NCBI GenBank assembly: GCA_963966185.1
Contig: CAWZYM010000019.1
Span: 62,501-126,500 of the forward strand
Origin: Rhabditoides inermis
Lineage: Eukaryota > Nematoda > Chromadorea > Rhabditida > Rhabditidae
DNA length: 64,000 bases
Direction of reading: 5' to 3'
Positions within the stretch are counted from its first letter, which is position 1. Each line of letters starts with the position of its first letter. The notes under the pieces are model-generated. The model saw only the letters and a list, made by a program, of their open reading frames with translations, made no database searches and was not told the origin of the DNA. A program made the position numbers and the translations under genes. Below are positions 22,115-33,514 of this stretch, piece after piece.

Positions 22115-25100
22115 GAGTCGTCCTCCGACACTCGGACGGTTCGAGCACCGTCTCTCTACATCGTCCACTCGGATAGTCCGAGTGGGTGGCCGTCTCTCTA
22201 CTCTACATCGTCCACTCGGATGGTCCGAGTGGGTGGCCGTCTCTCTACTCTACATCGTCCACTCGGATGGTCCGAGTGGGTGGCCGTCTCTCTACTCTAC
22301 ATCGTCCACTCGGATGGTCCGAGTGGGTGGCCGTCTCTCTACTCTACATCGTCCACTCGGATGGTCCGAGTGGGTGGCCGTCTCTCTACTCTACATCGTC
22401 CACTCGGATGGTCCGAGTGGGTGGCCGTCTCTCTACTCTACATCGTCACTCGGATGGTCCGAGTGGGTGGCCGTCTCTCTACTCTACATCGTTCACTCGG
22501 ATGGTCCGAGTGGGTGGCCGTCTCTCTACTCTACATCGTTCACTCGGATGGTCCGAGTGGGTGGCCGTCTCTCTACTCTACATCGTCCACTCGGATGGTC
22601 CGAGTGGGTGGCCGTCTCTCTACTCTACATCGTCCACTCGGATGGTCCGAGTGGGTGGCCGTCTCTCTACTCTACATCGTCCACTCGGATGGTCCGAGTG
22701 GGTGGCCGTCTCTCTACTCTACATCGTCCACTCGGATGGTCCGAGTGGGTGGCCGTCTCTCTACTCTACATCGTCCACTCGGATGGTCCGAGTGGGTGGC
22801 CGTCTCTCTACTCTACATCGTCCACTCGGATGGTCCGAGTGGGTGGCCGTCTCTCTACTCTACATCGTCCACTCGGATGGTCCGAGTGGGTGGCCGTCTC
22901 TCTACTCTACATCGTCCACTCGGATGGTCCGAGTGGGTGGCCGTCTCTCTACTCTACATCGTCCACTCGGATGGTCCGAGTGGGTGGCCGTCTCTCTACT
23001 CTACATCGTCCACTCGGATGGTCCGAGTGGGTGGCCGTCTCTCTACTCTACATCGTCCACTCGGATGGTCCGAGTGGGTGGCCGTCTCTCTACTCTACAT
23101 CGTCCACTCGGATGGTCCGAGTGGGTGGCCGTCTCTCTACTCTACATCGTCCACTCGGATGGTCCGAGTGGGTGGCCGTCTCTCTACTCTACATCGTCCA
23201 CTCGGATGGTCCGAGTGGGTGGCCGTCTCTCTACTCTACATCGTCCACTCGGATGGTCCGAGTGGGTGGCCGTCTCTCTACTCTACATCGTCCACTCGGA
23301 TGGTCCGAGTGGGTGGCCGTCTCTCTACTCTACATCGTCCACTCGGATGGTCCGAGTGGGTGGCCGTCTCTCTACTCTACATCGTCCACTCGGATGGTCC
23401 GAGTGGGTGGCCGTCTCTCTACTCTACATCGTCCACTCGGATGGTCCGAGTGGGTGGCCGTCTCTCTACTCTACATCGTCCACTCGGATGGTCCGAGTGG
23501 GTGGCCGTCTCTCTACTCTACATCGTTCACTCGGATGGTCCGAGTGGGTGGCCGTCTCTCTACTCTACATCGTCCACTCGGATGGTCCGAGTGGGTGGCC
23601 GTCTCTCTACTCTACATCGTCCACTCGGATGGTCCGAGTGGGTGGCCGTCTCTCTACTCTACATCGTCCACTCGGATGGTCCGAGTGGGTGGCCGTCTCT
23701 CTACTCTACATCGTCACTCGGATGGTCCGAGTGGGTGGCCGTCTCTCTACTCTACATCGTCACTCGGATGGTCCGAGTGGGTGGCCGTCTCTCTACTCTA
23801 CATCGTCCACTCGGATGGTCCGAGTGGGTGGCCGTCTCTCTACTCTACATCGTCCACTCGGATGGTCCGAGTGGGTGGCCGTCTCTCTACTCTACATCGT
23901 CCACTCGGATAGTCCGAGTGGGTGGCCGTCTCTCTACTCTACATCGTCCACTCGGATGGTCCGAGTGGGTGGCCGTCTCTCTACTCTACATCGTCCACTC
24001 GGATGGTCCGAGTGGGTGGCCGTCTCTCTACTCTACATCGTCCACTCGGATGGTCCGAGTGGGTGGCCGTCTCTCTACTCTACATCGTCCACTCGGATGG
24101 TCCGAGTGGGTGGCCGTCTCTCTACTCTACATCGTCCACTCGGATGGTCCGAGTGGGTGGCCGTCTCTCTACTCTACATCGTCCACTCGGATGGTCCGAG
24201 TGGGTGGCCGTCTCTCTACTCTACATCGTCCACTCGGATGGTCCGAGTGGGTGGCCGTCTCTCTACTCTACATCGTCCACTCGGATGGTCCGAGTGGGTG
24301 GCCGTCTCTCTACTCTACATCGTCCACTCGGATGGTCCGAGTGGGTGGCCGTCTCTCTACTCTACATCGTCCACTCGGATGGTCCGAGTGGGTGGCCGTC
24401 TCTCTACTCTACATCGTCCACTCGGATGGTCCGAGTGGGTGGCCGTCTCTCTACTCTACATCGTCCACTCGGATGGTCCGAGTGGGTGGCCGTCTCTCTA
24501 CTCTACATCGTTCACTCGGATGGTCCGAGTGGGTGGCCGTCTCTCTACTCTACATCGTCCACTCGGATGGTCCGAGTGGGTGGCCGTCTCTCTACTCTAC
24601 ATCGTCCACTCGGATGGTCCGAGTGGGTGGCCGTCTCTCTACTCTACATCGTCACTCGGATGGTCCGAGTGGGTGGCCGTCTCTCTACTCTACATCGTTC
24701 ACTCGGATGGTCCGAGTGGGTGGCCGTCTCTCTACTCTACATCGTCCACTCGGATGGTCCGAGTGGGTGGCCGTCTCTCTACTCTACATCGTCCACTCGG
24801 ATGGTCCGAGTGGGTGGCCGTCTCTCTACTCTACATCGTCACTCGGATGGTCCGAGTGGGTGGCCGTCTCTCTACTCTACATCGTTCACTCGGATGGTCC
24901 GAGTGGGTGGCCGTCTCTCTACTCTACATCGTCCACTCGGATGGTCCGAGTGGGTGGCCGTCTCTCTACTCTACATCGTCACTCGGATGGTCCGAGTGGG
25001 TGGCCGTCTCTCTACTCTACATCGTCCACTCGGATGGTCCGAGTGGGTGGCCGTCTCTCTACTCTACATCGTCCACTCGGATGGTCCGAGTGGGTGGCCG

Positions 25101-26853
25101 TCTCTCTACTCTACATCGTCCACTCGGATGGTCCGAGTGGGTGGCCGTCTCTCTACTCTACATCGTCCACTCGGATGGTCCGAGTGGGTGGCCGTCTCTC
25201 TACTCTACATCGTCCACTCGGATGGTCCGAGTGGGTGGCCGTCTCTCTACTCTACATCGTCCACTCGGATGGTCCGAGTGGGTGGCCGTCTCTCTACTCT
25301 ACATCGTCCACTCGGATGGTCCGAGTGGGTGGCCGTCTCTCTACTCTACATCGTCCACTCGGATGGTCCGAGTGGGTGGCCGTCTCTCTACTCTACATCG
25401 TCCACTCGGATGGTCCGAGTGGGTGGCCGTCTCTCTACTCTACATCGTCCACTCGGATGGTCCGAGTGGGTGGCCGTCTCTCTACTCTACATCGTCCACT
25501 CGGATGGTCCGAGTGGGTGGCCGTCTCTCTACTCTACATCGTCCACTCGGATGGTCCGAGTGGGTGGCCGTCTCTCTACTCTACATCGTTCACTCGGATG
25601 GTCCGAGTGGGTGGCCGTCTCTCTACTCTACATCGTCCACTCGGATAGTCCGAGTGGGTGGCCGTCTCTCTACTCTACATCGTCCACTCGGATGGTCCGA
25701 GTGGGTGGCCGTCTCTCTACTCTACATCGTCCACTCGGATGGTCCGAGTGGGTGGCCGTCTCTCTACTCTACATCGTCCACTCGGATGGTTCGAGTGGGT
25801 GGCCGTCTCTCTACTCTACATCGTCCACTCGGATGGTCCGAGTGGGTGGCCGTCTCTCTACTCTACATCGTTCACTCGGATGGTCCGAGTGGGTGGCCGT
25901 CTCTCTACTCTACATCGTCCACTCGGATGGTCCGAGTGGGTGGCCGTCTCTCTACTCTACATCGTCCACTCGGATGGTCCGAGTGGGTGGCCGTCTCTCT
26001 ACTCTACATCGTTCACTCGGATGGTCCGAGTGGGTGGCCGTCTCTCTACTCTACATCGTTCACTCGGATGGTCCGAGTGGGTGGCCGTCTCTCTACTCTA
26101 CATCGTCCACTCGGATGGTCCGAGTGGGTGGCCGTCTCTCTACTCTACATCGTCCACTCGGATGGTCCGAGTGGGTGGCCGTCTCTCTACTCTACATCGT
26201 TCACTCGGATGGTCCGAGTGGGTGGCCGTCTCTCTACTCTACATCGTTCACTCGGATGGTCCGAGTGGGTGGCCGTCTCTCTACTCTACATCGTCCACTC
26301 GGATGGTCCGAGTGGGTGGCCGTCTCTCTACTCTACATCGTCCACTCGGATGGTCCGAGTGGGTGGCCGTCTCTCTACTCTACATCGTTCACTCGGATGG
26401 TCCGAGTGGGTGGCCGTCTCTCTACTCTACATCGTTCACTCGGATGGTCCGAGTGGGTGGCCGTCTCTCTACTCTACATCGTCCACTCGGATGGTCCGAG
26501 TGGGTGGCCTTCTCTCTACTCTACATCGTTCACTCGGATGGTCCGAGTGGGTGGCCGTCTCTCTACTCTACATCGTCCACTCGGATGGTCCGAGTGGGTG
26601 GCCGTCTCTCTACTCTACATCGTCCACTCGGATGGTCCGAGTGGGTGGCCGTCTCTCTACTCTACATCGTTCACTCGGATGGTCCGAGTGGGTGGCCGTC
26701 TCTCTACTCTACATCGTCCACTCGGATGGTCCGAGTGGGTGGCCGTCTCTCTACTCTACACGTCCACTCGGATGGTCCGAGTGGGTGGCCGTCTCTCTAC
26801 TCTACATCGTCCACTCGGATGGTCCGAGTGGGTGACTGTCTCTCTCTACATCG
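22115..26853. repeat. 47-bp minisatellite, ~100 copies, hairpin in every unit
   Basis: The unit is 47 bp. It contains CCACTCGGATGGTCCGAGTG(G), an inverted repeat with 9-bp arms around TGG, followed by GTGGCCGTCTCTCTACTCTA and CATCGT. A decayed unit lies at 22115-22163, then nearly identical copies run to 26853. Variants are few: CGTCC, CGTTC or one-base-shorter CGTC before the hairpin, and rare GATAGT or GGTTCG. The unit has no stop in any + frame, so ORFs above 1,100 codons appear in all three frames. Confidence 0.97.
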
Positions 26854-29800
26854 TGCGCAATGGGCGCAAAGGGAAATGTGCGCAATGGGCGGAGAGAGAG
26901 GGAGAGGGAAGGTGCGCGAAGGGCGGAGAGAGAGGTAGAGGGAAGGTGACGAAGGGCGGAGAGAGAGAGGGAAGGTGCGCGAAGGGCGGAGAGAGAGGGA
27001 GAGGGAAGGTGCGCGAAGGGCGGAGAGAGAGGGAGAGGGAAGGTGCGCGAAGGGCGGAGAGAGAGGGAGAGGGAAGGTGCGCGAAGGGCGGAGAGAGAGG
27101 GAGAGGGAAGGTGCGCGAAGGGCGGAGAGAGAGGGAGAGGGAAGGTGCGCGAAGGGCGGAGAGAGAGGTAGAGGGAAGGTGCGCGAATTGCGGAGAGAGA
27201 GGGAGAGGGAAGGTGCGCGAAGGGCGGAGAGAGAGGGAGAGGGAAGGTGCGCGAAGGGCGGAGAGAGAGAGAGGGAAGGTGCGCGAAGGGCGGAGAGAGA
27301 GAGAGAGGGAAGGTGCGCGAAGGGCGGAGAGAGAGAGAGGGAAGGTGCGCGAAGGGCGGAGAGAGAGGTAGAGGGAAGGTGCGCGAAGGGCGGAGAGAGA
27401 GGGGTAGAGGGAAGGTGGGCGATGGGCGGAGAGAGAGAGGGGGAAGGTGCGCAATGGGCGGAGAGAGAGAAAGAAGGAAGGTGCGCGAAGGGCGGAGAGA
27501 GAGGGAGAGGGAAGGTGCGCGAAGGGCAGAGAGAGAGAGGTAGATGGAAGGTGCGGGAAGGGCGGAGAGAGAGGGAGAGGGAAGGTGCGCGAAGGGCGGA
27601 GAGAGAGAGAGGGAAGGTGCGCGAAGGGCGGAGAGAGAGGTAGAGGGAAAGTGCGCAAAGGGCGGAGAGAAAGGTAGAGGGAAGTTGCGCGATGGGCGGA
27701 GAGAGAGGGAGAGGGAAGGTGCGCGAAGGGCGGAGAGAGAGGGAGAGGGAAGGTGCGCGAAGGGCGGAGAGAGAGGGAGAGGGAAGGTGCGCGAAGGGCG
27801 GAGAGAGAGAGAGGGAAGGTGCGCGAAGGGCGGAGAGAGAGGTAGAGGGAAGGTGCGCGAAGGGCGGAGAGAGAGGGGTAGAGGGAAGGTGGGCGATGGG
27901 CGGAGAGAGAGAGGGGGAAGGTGCGCGAAGGGCGGAGAGAGAGAGAGAGGGAAGGTGCGCGAAGGGCGGAGAGAGAGGGAGAGGGAAGGTGCGCGAAGGG
28001 CGGAGAGAGAGAGAGAGAGGGAAGGTGCGCGAAGGGCGGAGAGAGAGGTAGAGGGAAGGTGCGCGAAGGGCGGAGAGAGAGGGGTAGAGGGAAGGTGCGC
28101 GAAGGGCGGAGAGAGAGGGAGAGGGAAGGTGGGCGATGGGCGGAGAGAGAGAGTGGGAAGGTGCGCAATGGGCGGAGAGAGAGAAAGAAGGAAGGTGCGC
28201 GAAGGGCGGAGAGAGAGGGAGAGGGAAGGTGCGCGAAGGGCGGAGAGAGAGGTAGAGGGAAGGTGCGCGAAGGGCAGAGAGAGAGAGGTAGATGGAATGT
28301 GCGGGAAGGGCGGAGAGAGAGGGAGAGGGAAGGTGCGCGAAGGGCGGAGAGAGAGAGGGAAGGTGCGCGAAGGGCGGAGAGAGAGGTAGAGGGAAAGTGC
28401 GCAAAGGGCGGAGAGAAAGGTAGAGGGAAGTTGCGCGATGGGCGGAGAGAGAGGTAGAGGGAAGGTGCTCGAAGGGCGGAGAGAGAGGTAGAGGGAAGGT
28501 GCGCGAAGGGCGGAGAGAGAGGAAGAAGGAAGGTGCGCGAAGGGCGGAGAGAGAGGGAGAGGGAAGGTGCGCGAAGGGCGGAGAGAGAGAGAGGGAAGGT
28601 GCGCGAAGGGCGGAGAGAGAGAGAGAGAGGGAAGGTGCGCGAAGGGCGGAGAGAGAGAAAGGGAGAGGGAAGGTGCGCGAAGGGCGGAGAGAGAGGAAGA
28701 AGGAAGGTGCGCGAAGAGCGGAGAGAGAGGAAGAAGGAAGGTGCGCGAAGGGCGGAGAGAGAGGGAGAGGGAAGGTGCGCGAAGGGCGGAGAGAGAGGGA
28801 GAGGGAAGGTGCGCGAAGGGCGGAGAGAGAGAGAGAGAGGGAAGGTGCGCGATGGGCGGAGAGAGAGAGAGAGGGAAGGTGCGCGAAGGGCGGAGAGAGA
28901 GAGAGAGGGAAGGTGCGCGAAGGGCGGAGAGAGAGGTAGAGGGAAGGTGCGCGATGGGCGGAGAGAGAGGGAGAGGGAAGGTGCGCGAAGGGCGGAGAGA
29001 GAAGGAGAGGGAAGGTGCGCGAAGGGCAGAGAGAGAGAGAGGTAGAGGGAAGGTGCGCGAAGGGCGGAGAGAGAGAGAGAGGGAAGGTGCGCGAAGGGCG
29101 GAGAGAGAGAGAGAGGGAAGGTGCGCGATGGGCGGAGAGAGACGAAGAAGGAAGGTGCGCGAAGGGCGGGGGGAGAGGGAGAGGGAAGGTGCGCGAAGGG
29201 CAGAGAGAGAGAGGTAGAGGGAAGGTGCGCGAAGGGCGGAGAGAGAGGGAGAGGGAAGGTGCGCGAAGGGCGGAGAGAGAGAGAGAGGGAAGGTGCGCGA
29301 TGGGCGGAGAGAGACGAAGAAGAAAGGTGCGCGAAGGGCGGGGGGAGAGGGAGAGGGAAGGTGCGCGAAGGGCAGAGAGAGAGAGGTAGAGGGAAGGTGC
29401 GCGAAGGGCGGAGAGAGAGGGAGAGGGAAGGTGCGCGAAGGGCGGAGAGAGAGAGGGAAGGTGCGCGAAGGGCGGAGAGAGAGGTAGAGGGAAGGTGCGC
29501 GAAGGGCGGAGAGAGAGAGAGAGAGGGAAGGTGCGCGAAGGGCGGAGAGAGAGAAAGGGAGAGGGAAAGTGCGCGAAGGGCGGAGAGAGAGGAAGAAGGA
29601 AGGTGCGCGAAGAGCGGAGAGAGAGGAAGAAGGAAGGTGCGCGAAGGGCGGAGAGAGAGGGAGAGGGAAGGTGCGCGAAGGGCGGAGAGAGAGGGAGAGG
29701 GAAGGTGCGCGAAGGGCGGAGAGAGAGAGAGAGAGGGAAGGTGCGCGATGGGCGGAGAGAGAGAGAGAGGGAAGGTGCGCGAAGGGCGGAGAGAGAGAGA

Positions 29801-30503
29801 GAGGGAAGGTGCGCGAAGGGCGGAGAGAGAGGTAAAGGGAAGGTGCGCGATGGGCGGAGAGAGAGGGAGAGGGAAGGTGCGCGAAGGGCGGAGAGAGAAG
29901 GAGAGGGAAGGTGCGCGAAGGGCAGAGAGAGAGAGGTAGAGGGAAGGTGCGCGAAGGGCGGAGAGAGAGAGAGGGAAGGTGCGCGAAGGGCGGAGAGAGA
30001 GAGAGAGAGAGAGGGAAGGTGCGCGATGGGCGGAGAGAGACGAAGAAGGAAGGTGCGCGAAGGGCGGGGGGAGAGGGAGAGGGAAGGTGCGCGAAGGGCA
30101 GAGAGAGAGAGGTAGAGGGAAGGTGCGCGAAGGGCGGAGAGAGAGGGAGAGGGAAGGTGCGCGAAGGGCGGAGAGAGAGAGAGAGGGAAGGTGCGCGAAG
30201 GGCGGAGAGAGAGGTAGAGGGAAGGTGCGCGATGGGCGGAGAGAGAGGGAGAGGGAAGGTGCGCGAAGGGCGGAGAGAGAGGGAGAGGGAAGGTGCGCGA
30301 AGGGCGGAGAGAGAGAGAGAGGGAAGGTGCGCGATGGGCGGAGAGAGAGGGAGAGGGAAGGTGCGCGAAGGGCTGAGAGAGAGAGAGAGGTAGAGGGAAG
30401 GTGCGCGATGGGCGGAGAGAGAGGGAGAGGGAAGGTGCGCGATGGGCGGAGAGAGAGGGAGAGGGAAGGTGCGCGAAGGGCGGAGAGAGAGGGAGCGGGA
30501 AGT
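26854..30503. repeat. Purine-rich ~34-bp minisatellite, ~100 copies
   Basis: The unit is about 34 bp: GCGCGAAGGGCGGAGAGAGA then GGGAGAGGGAAGGT. Length variants come from extra GA dinucleotides or GGTAGA and GAAGAAGG forms. The + strand is almost all purine apart from GCGC and T. Blocks recur about 0.9 kb apart (for example 28650 and 29545; 29141 and 30040), showing higher-order duplication. Long Arg/Glu-rich (+) and Ser/Leu/Pro-rich (-) ORFs are artefacts. Confidence 0.97.
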
Positions 30504-30679
30504 GTGTTGACTCCGCGGTGTGTCGCCAGCTTCCTGTTAGTCTGGCCGACCCGGATGGCGATTCAAGTAGCATCGGTGAGGTTTGCGGAAGATCACTACA
30601 GATTTCAATGACCTTATCACACAACTTGTATTTGACACAAAAATTTATGAAAGAAACAACACTTGCAAAACAAGCAATC

Positions 30680-30888
30680 TTAAGGGGCGGTCAGTCTATT
30701 TGTAAACCGTTTCCGAAGTAGTTGTTGGAGGGCATTCGCAAGTATGTAATTTGGAGGGTTTGAGGGCATTTCGGAGGTTGGAAAGGCAATTTGGATATTT
30801 GGAAGGCGTTTGCAAGCATTTTGGAGGTATTCGAGAGACATTTTGGCAATTAGGCGTTTTGGATTGAAAACACTGACCGCCCCTTTAC
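30680..30888. repeat. Fold-back element, GGTCAGTC family (copy 3)
   Basis: It begins TTAAGGGGCGGTCAGTCTAT and ends AACACTGACCGCCCCTTTA. The interior is a run of words such as TTTGGAGG and GGCATTTCGGAGG, the complement of the words in copies 1 and 4, so this copy is in the opposite orientation internally. Confidence 0.75.
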
Positions 30889-31209
30889 AAGACACTAAAG
30901 AAACCAGTAAAGATACTATCAAATGAGGAGGAGTGAAATGAGCATATTGCATATAGTTAAAAAAAAAGTGAAATGCAAATCTCGCATATCTTGTAGAAAG
31001 CGTCCGGCCAGGACGACCCGCGTGTCCCTCGAACTCGCGTTGAACAGAGACAAGGTGAACAAGGGAAGACAAAACACTGCAATGGACTATGCTGATAAAA
31101 TACTATAATGTACGAAAGAACGTACCTCATAGAGACGTAGTGTGAAGAGATGGATGAGAAGAGCACGGTCGGAGATATCTACAACGACACTATCAAGTTT
31201 CACTATCAA

Positions 31210-31348
31210 GTCAGTCTCTGCAAACTACTGCCAAAATGCCTTCCAACTACCTCCGAAACGCCCCCAACCACTTCAAACTACTTACGAATGCCCTCCAACT
31301 ACTTCGAACTACTTCGAAAACAGTTTTCGAAGAGACTGACCACACTTA
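31210..31348. repeat. Fold-back element, GGTCAGTC family (copy 4)
   Basis: It starts GTCAGTCTCTGCAAACTACT and ends TTTTCGAAGAGACTGACCAC. The interior repeats CTTC(G/A)AACTAC and GCC(T/C)TCCAAC words with a 10-11-nt spacing. Confidence 0.75.
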
Positions 31349-31386
31349 AACACACTGTAACTGTATACTAAACGACTATATGATAC

Positions 31387-33083
31387 TCACCAGCGAGAAC
31401 GGGACCTGGTGCGACGGCCAGGAGATGCGGTAGTGCGTCGGCGATGGCGCGTCTCTCTATCTCTGCTCCTCCGCCTGCCACGCGCCGCAACAACCTCCTC
31501 GCTCCTCTCCTCCTGCGACCCGCGCAGCACAGTCGGCATCGAGTGCACCTTCTCCCCTCCTTCGCCGTACCCGGGCATTCCCGTAAACTGGCTGATGTCC
31601 AGCTTGCTGTGCCTCTTGATCACTTTCGCGACGGCGCGAACCCAACGCTCTCCGTTGCTCTTGCCGAACTTGCCCTTCTCCAGGAACGGCTCGTCCCCGA
31701 GCACCACACTCGGATCACCTCGCGATACCACGTCCGGTGTGCCTACAAAATGACCACTATATAGAGTACATCAATAAACAAATACCCACCCTCGCCTACG
31801 AAGAGAATGGTCTTCGTGGGGTCGTTGAAGATGCTCAGCTCGGCCCAGCGTCTGTAAAAAATGTTAAACGCAATAAAAAAAAGTGACACTTACTCGTACA
31901 CTCGGGTGGGGTTTTCTTTGGTGCTGATTGGCATGGGAGCCATGAATACGCTGACTCGCGCGGGAACGGGAATCCGTTTGATAGCATCCGCGTCGATGAC
32001 ACCGACACGCGACAGGCATACTACTAACACATCTCCGCCTGAAACGATAATTAACATAGAAACGAAGAATAAAATTCATATTTAGACTTACCTCGCATCT
32101 CATGCATCATGAGCCGAATCTCGCTTTCCAGATCATTGAGTGACCTGTAGGATACGTGGTGGGGGGAGAACTTCTTGAACTCGAGCGGCATCAAGAAGAA
32201 GATGCACATGCGTTTTCTCGCGCGTGCGCGCACAGCTTGTCGCATTCCCTGAAAAACGAAAAGTTGTTGGAAACGTGGAAATCATGAAAACCAATGTTGG
32301 GAACGAACGTGCATACCGCGATGTGCGTCATCGTCATAAGCTCCACGTCTATAGTTACTGTTCCGTTGACGTAAGCCACCAAATTGTTGCTGTACTCGGG
32401 AACGACATTAGCCACGGCGAGGATCGCCTGAAAATATCGCGATTGAAACAATGCCCGAAATGTGCGCTACATACCCTGCAGAAAGCGTCGGCCGAGGTCT
32501 TCATCTCACGCACCTCTCGGCCATCACACCGCACAACGTGCTCGATGGCCATCGCGTTGTGGCCCTCGCCAATCGCGTGGAAAACCGCAGCCAGGTGCGT
32601 CATCGACCGGGGCACGCGATCGCCTTCCCGCCCCCACTGGCGCTCAGGGATCAGTACCTTGAACGACTTGGTCATCTCCACATTGGGATCGAACCTCGTC
32701 ACAGGCCTGTAACAAGACAATAAAGGTGACCCAAACCGACGTAAACTCACTCTTCAGCTCCCTTGACGACGGGATGCGCAGTGTATCGGATCCCTCGATA
32801 TCCGTTCTCCTGGACAGGAAGAGCTGAATAAAAAACTACATTCAAAAGTGAACCAGAACTGACCGTCCACATACAGCTTTGCCTGAGCCAAAATGAAGTT
32901 CTCGAAAACCCTGAAAGTGTCCGAGAAGTCGGCCTTGAAGGTGTCTGGGAGGGTCTCTATGAGATCGATCATCTAAATGCACATGACTATACATACATAT
33001 GGTTGCGATGCCTAATCACCTACCTCCTTCTTTTTGTCGCGATACTCCGCTGTGTTAAACGGAGGCGGGTTCGCGTCGTCCAT
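31387..33083 (-). CDS. Orphan protein with Arg/Ser-rich tail
   Basis: Nine exons join in phase on the minus strand into roughly 440 residues. It starts MDDANPPPFNTAEYRDKKKE. Later blocks include ETLPDTFKADFSDTFRVFEN, NGYRGIRYTAHPVVKGAEE, SMTHLAAVFHAIGEGHNAM, NNLVAYVNGTVTIDVELM, GDVLVVCLSRVGVIDADAI and FNDPTKTILFVGEG. The C-terminus is strongly basic (RRRSRDRETRHRRRTT, ending RSRSRW), suggesting nucleic-acid or protein binding. The hydrophobic-strand/helix alternation suggests a globular alpha/beta fold, but I cannot name the family. The introns are short with good sites, so a real gene is likely. Confidence 0.72.
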
Positions 33084-33249
33084 ACACTAGTAAATCAAAC
33101 TATCATCCACGACGACAAAGATTCACATGATAACAACGCAATAGACAATGTCGATGGCGTAAAACTTACTTAAAACTAAATAAATAACAAACACATACCC
33201 ATACAACGCTAAATGACGTGCACTTATTGAACTTTCGCAATTTTCGCGC

Positions 33250-33472
33250 ACAATCACTGACTACAGAGTGCGGGTGGCGCGCGGGTGGGACGCGGGTAGA
33301 GAGCCGATTGGGGGCATATGCGGGTGGCACGCTAGTGGGGCGCGGGTGAGCTGCGGGTGAGATGCGGGTGGGGCGCGGGAAAGGCGCGAAAAGAGCTCTG
33401 AAAGAGCAACTGCGGGTGGCGCGCGGGTGGGGCGCGACTAGCGTGCCACCTGCGCCCCACCCGCAGAGGGGA
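33250..33472. repeat. G-rich fold-back element (left copy)
   Basis: It begins TGACTACAGAGTGCGGGTGG and consists of permuted GCGGGTGGGGC/GCGGGTGAG words. Near the right end the strand switches to the complement (GCGCCCCACCCGCAG), so the ends can pair. Runs of GGG every few bases also give G-quadruplex potential. Confidence 0.75.
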
Positions 33473-33514
33473 AAGTGGTTTTATTAATCGCGCTCTACTT
33501 CGAATAATAAAATA

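Larger units (their letters stand above)
30504..31386. other. Gap with two fold-back elements, no gene seen
   Basis: The region between satellite 2 and the 3' end of the minus-strand orphan gene carries two copies of the GGTCAGTCTCTTC-type element, listed separately. The remainder has no supported coding exon. Confidence 0.4.

Noticed and set aside
22115..26853. CRISPR-like array
   Set aside because: Repeats are directly contiguous with no unique spacers, in a eukaryotic intron-bearing locus.
21701..27371. Overlapping + strand ORFs of 1,149 to 1,549 codons
   Set aside because: They are produced by the 47-bp repeat, which lacks stops in all three + frames. Frame-independent openness, no codon signal and no start context argue against coding.
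26797..30624. A 1,275-codon minus-strand Ser/Leu/Pro-rich ORF and its + strand Arg/Glu-rich counterparts
   Set aside because: Simple translation of the purine-rich minisatellite; several frames are open on both strands.
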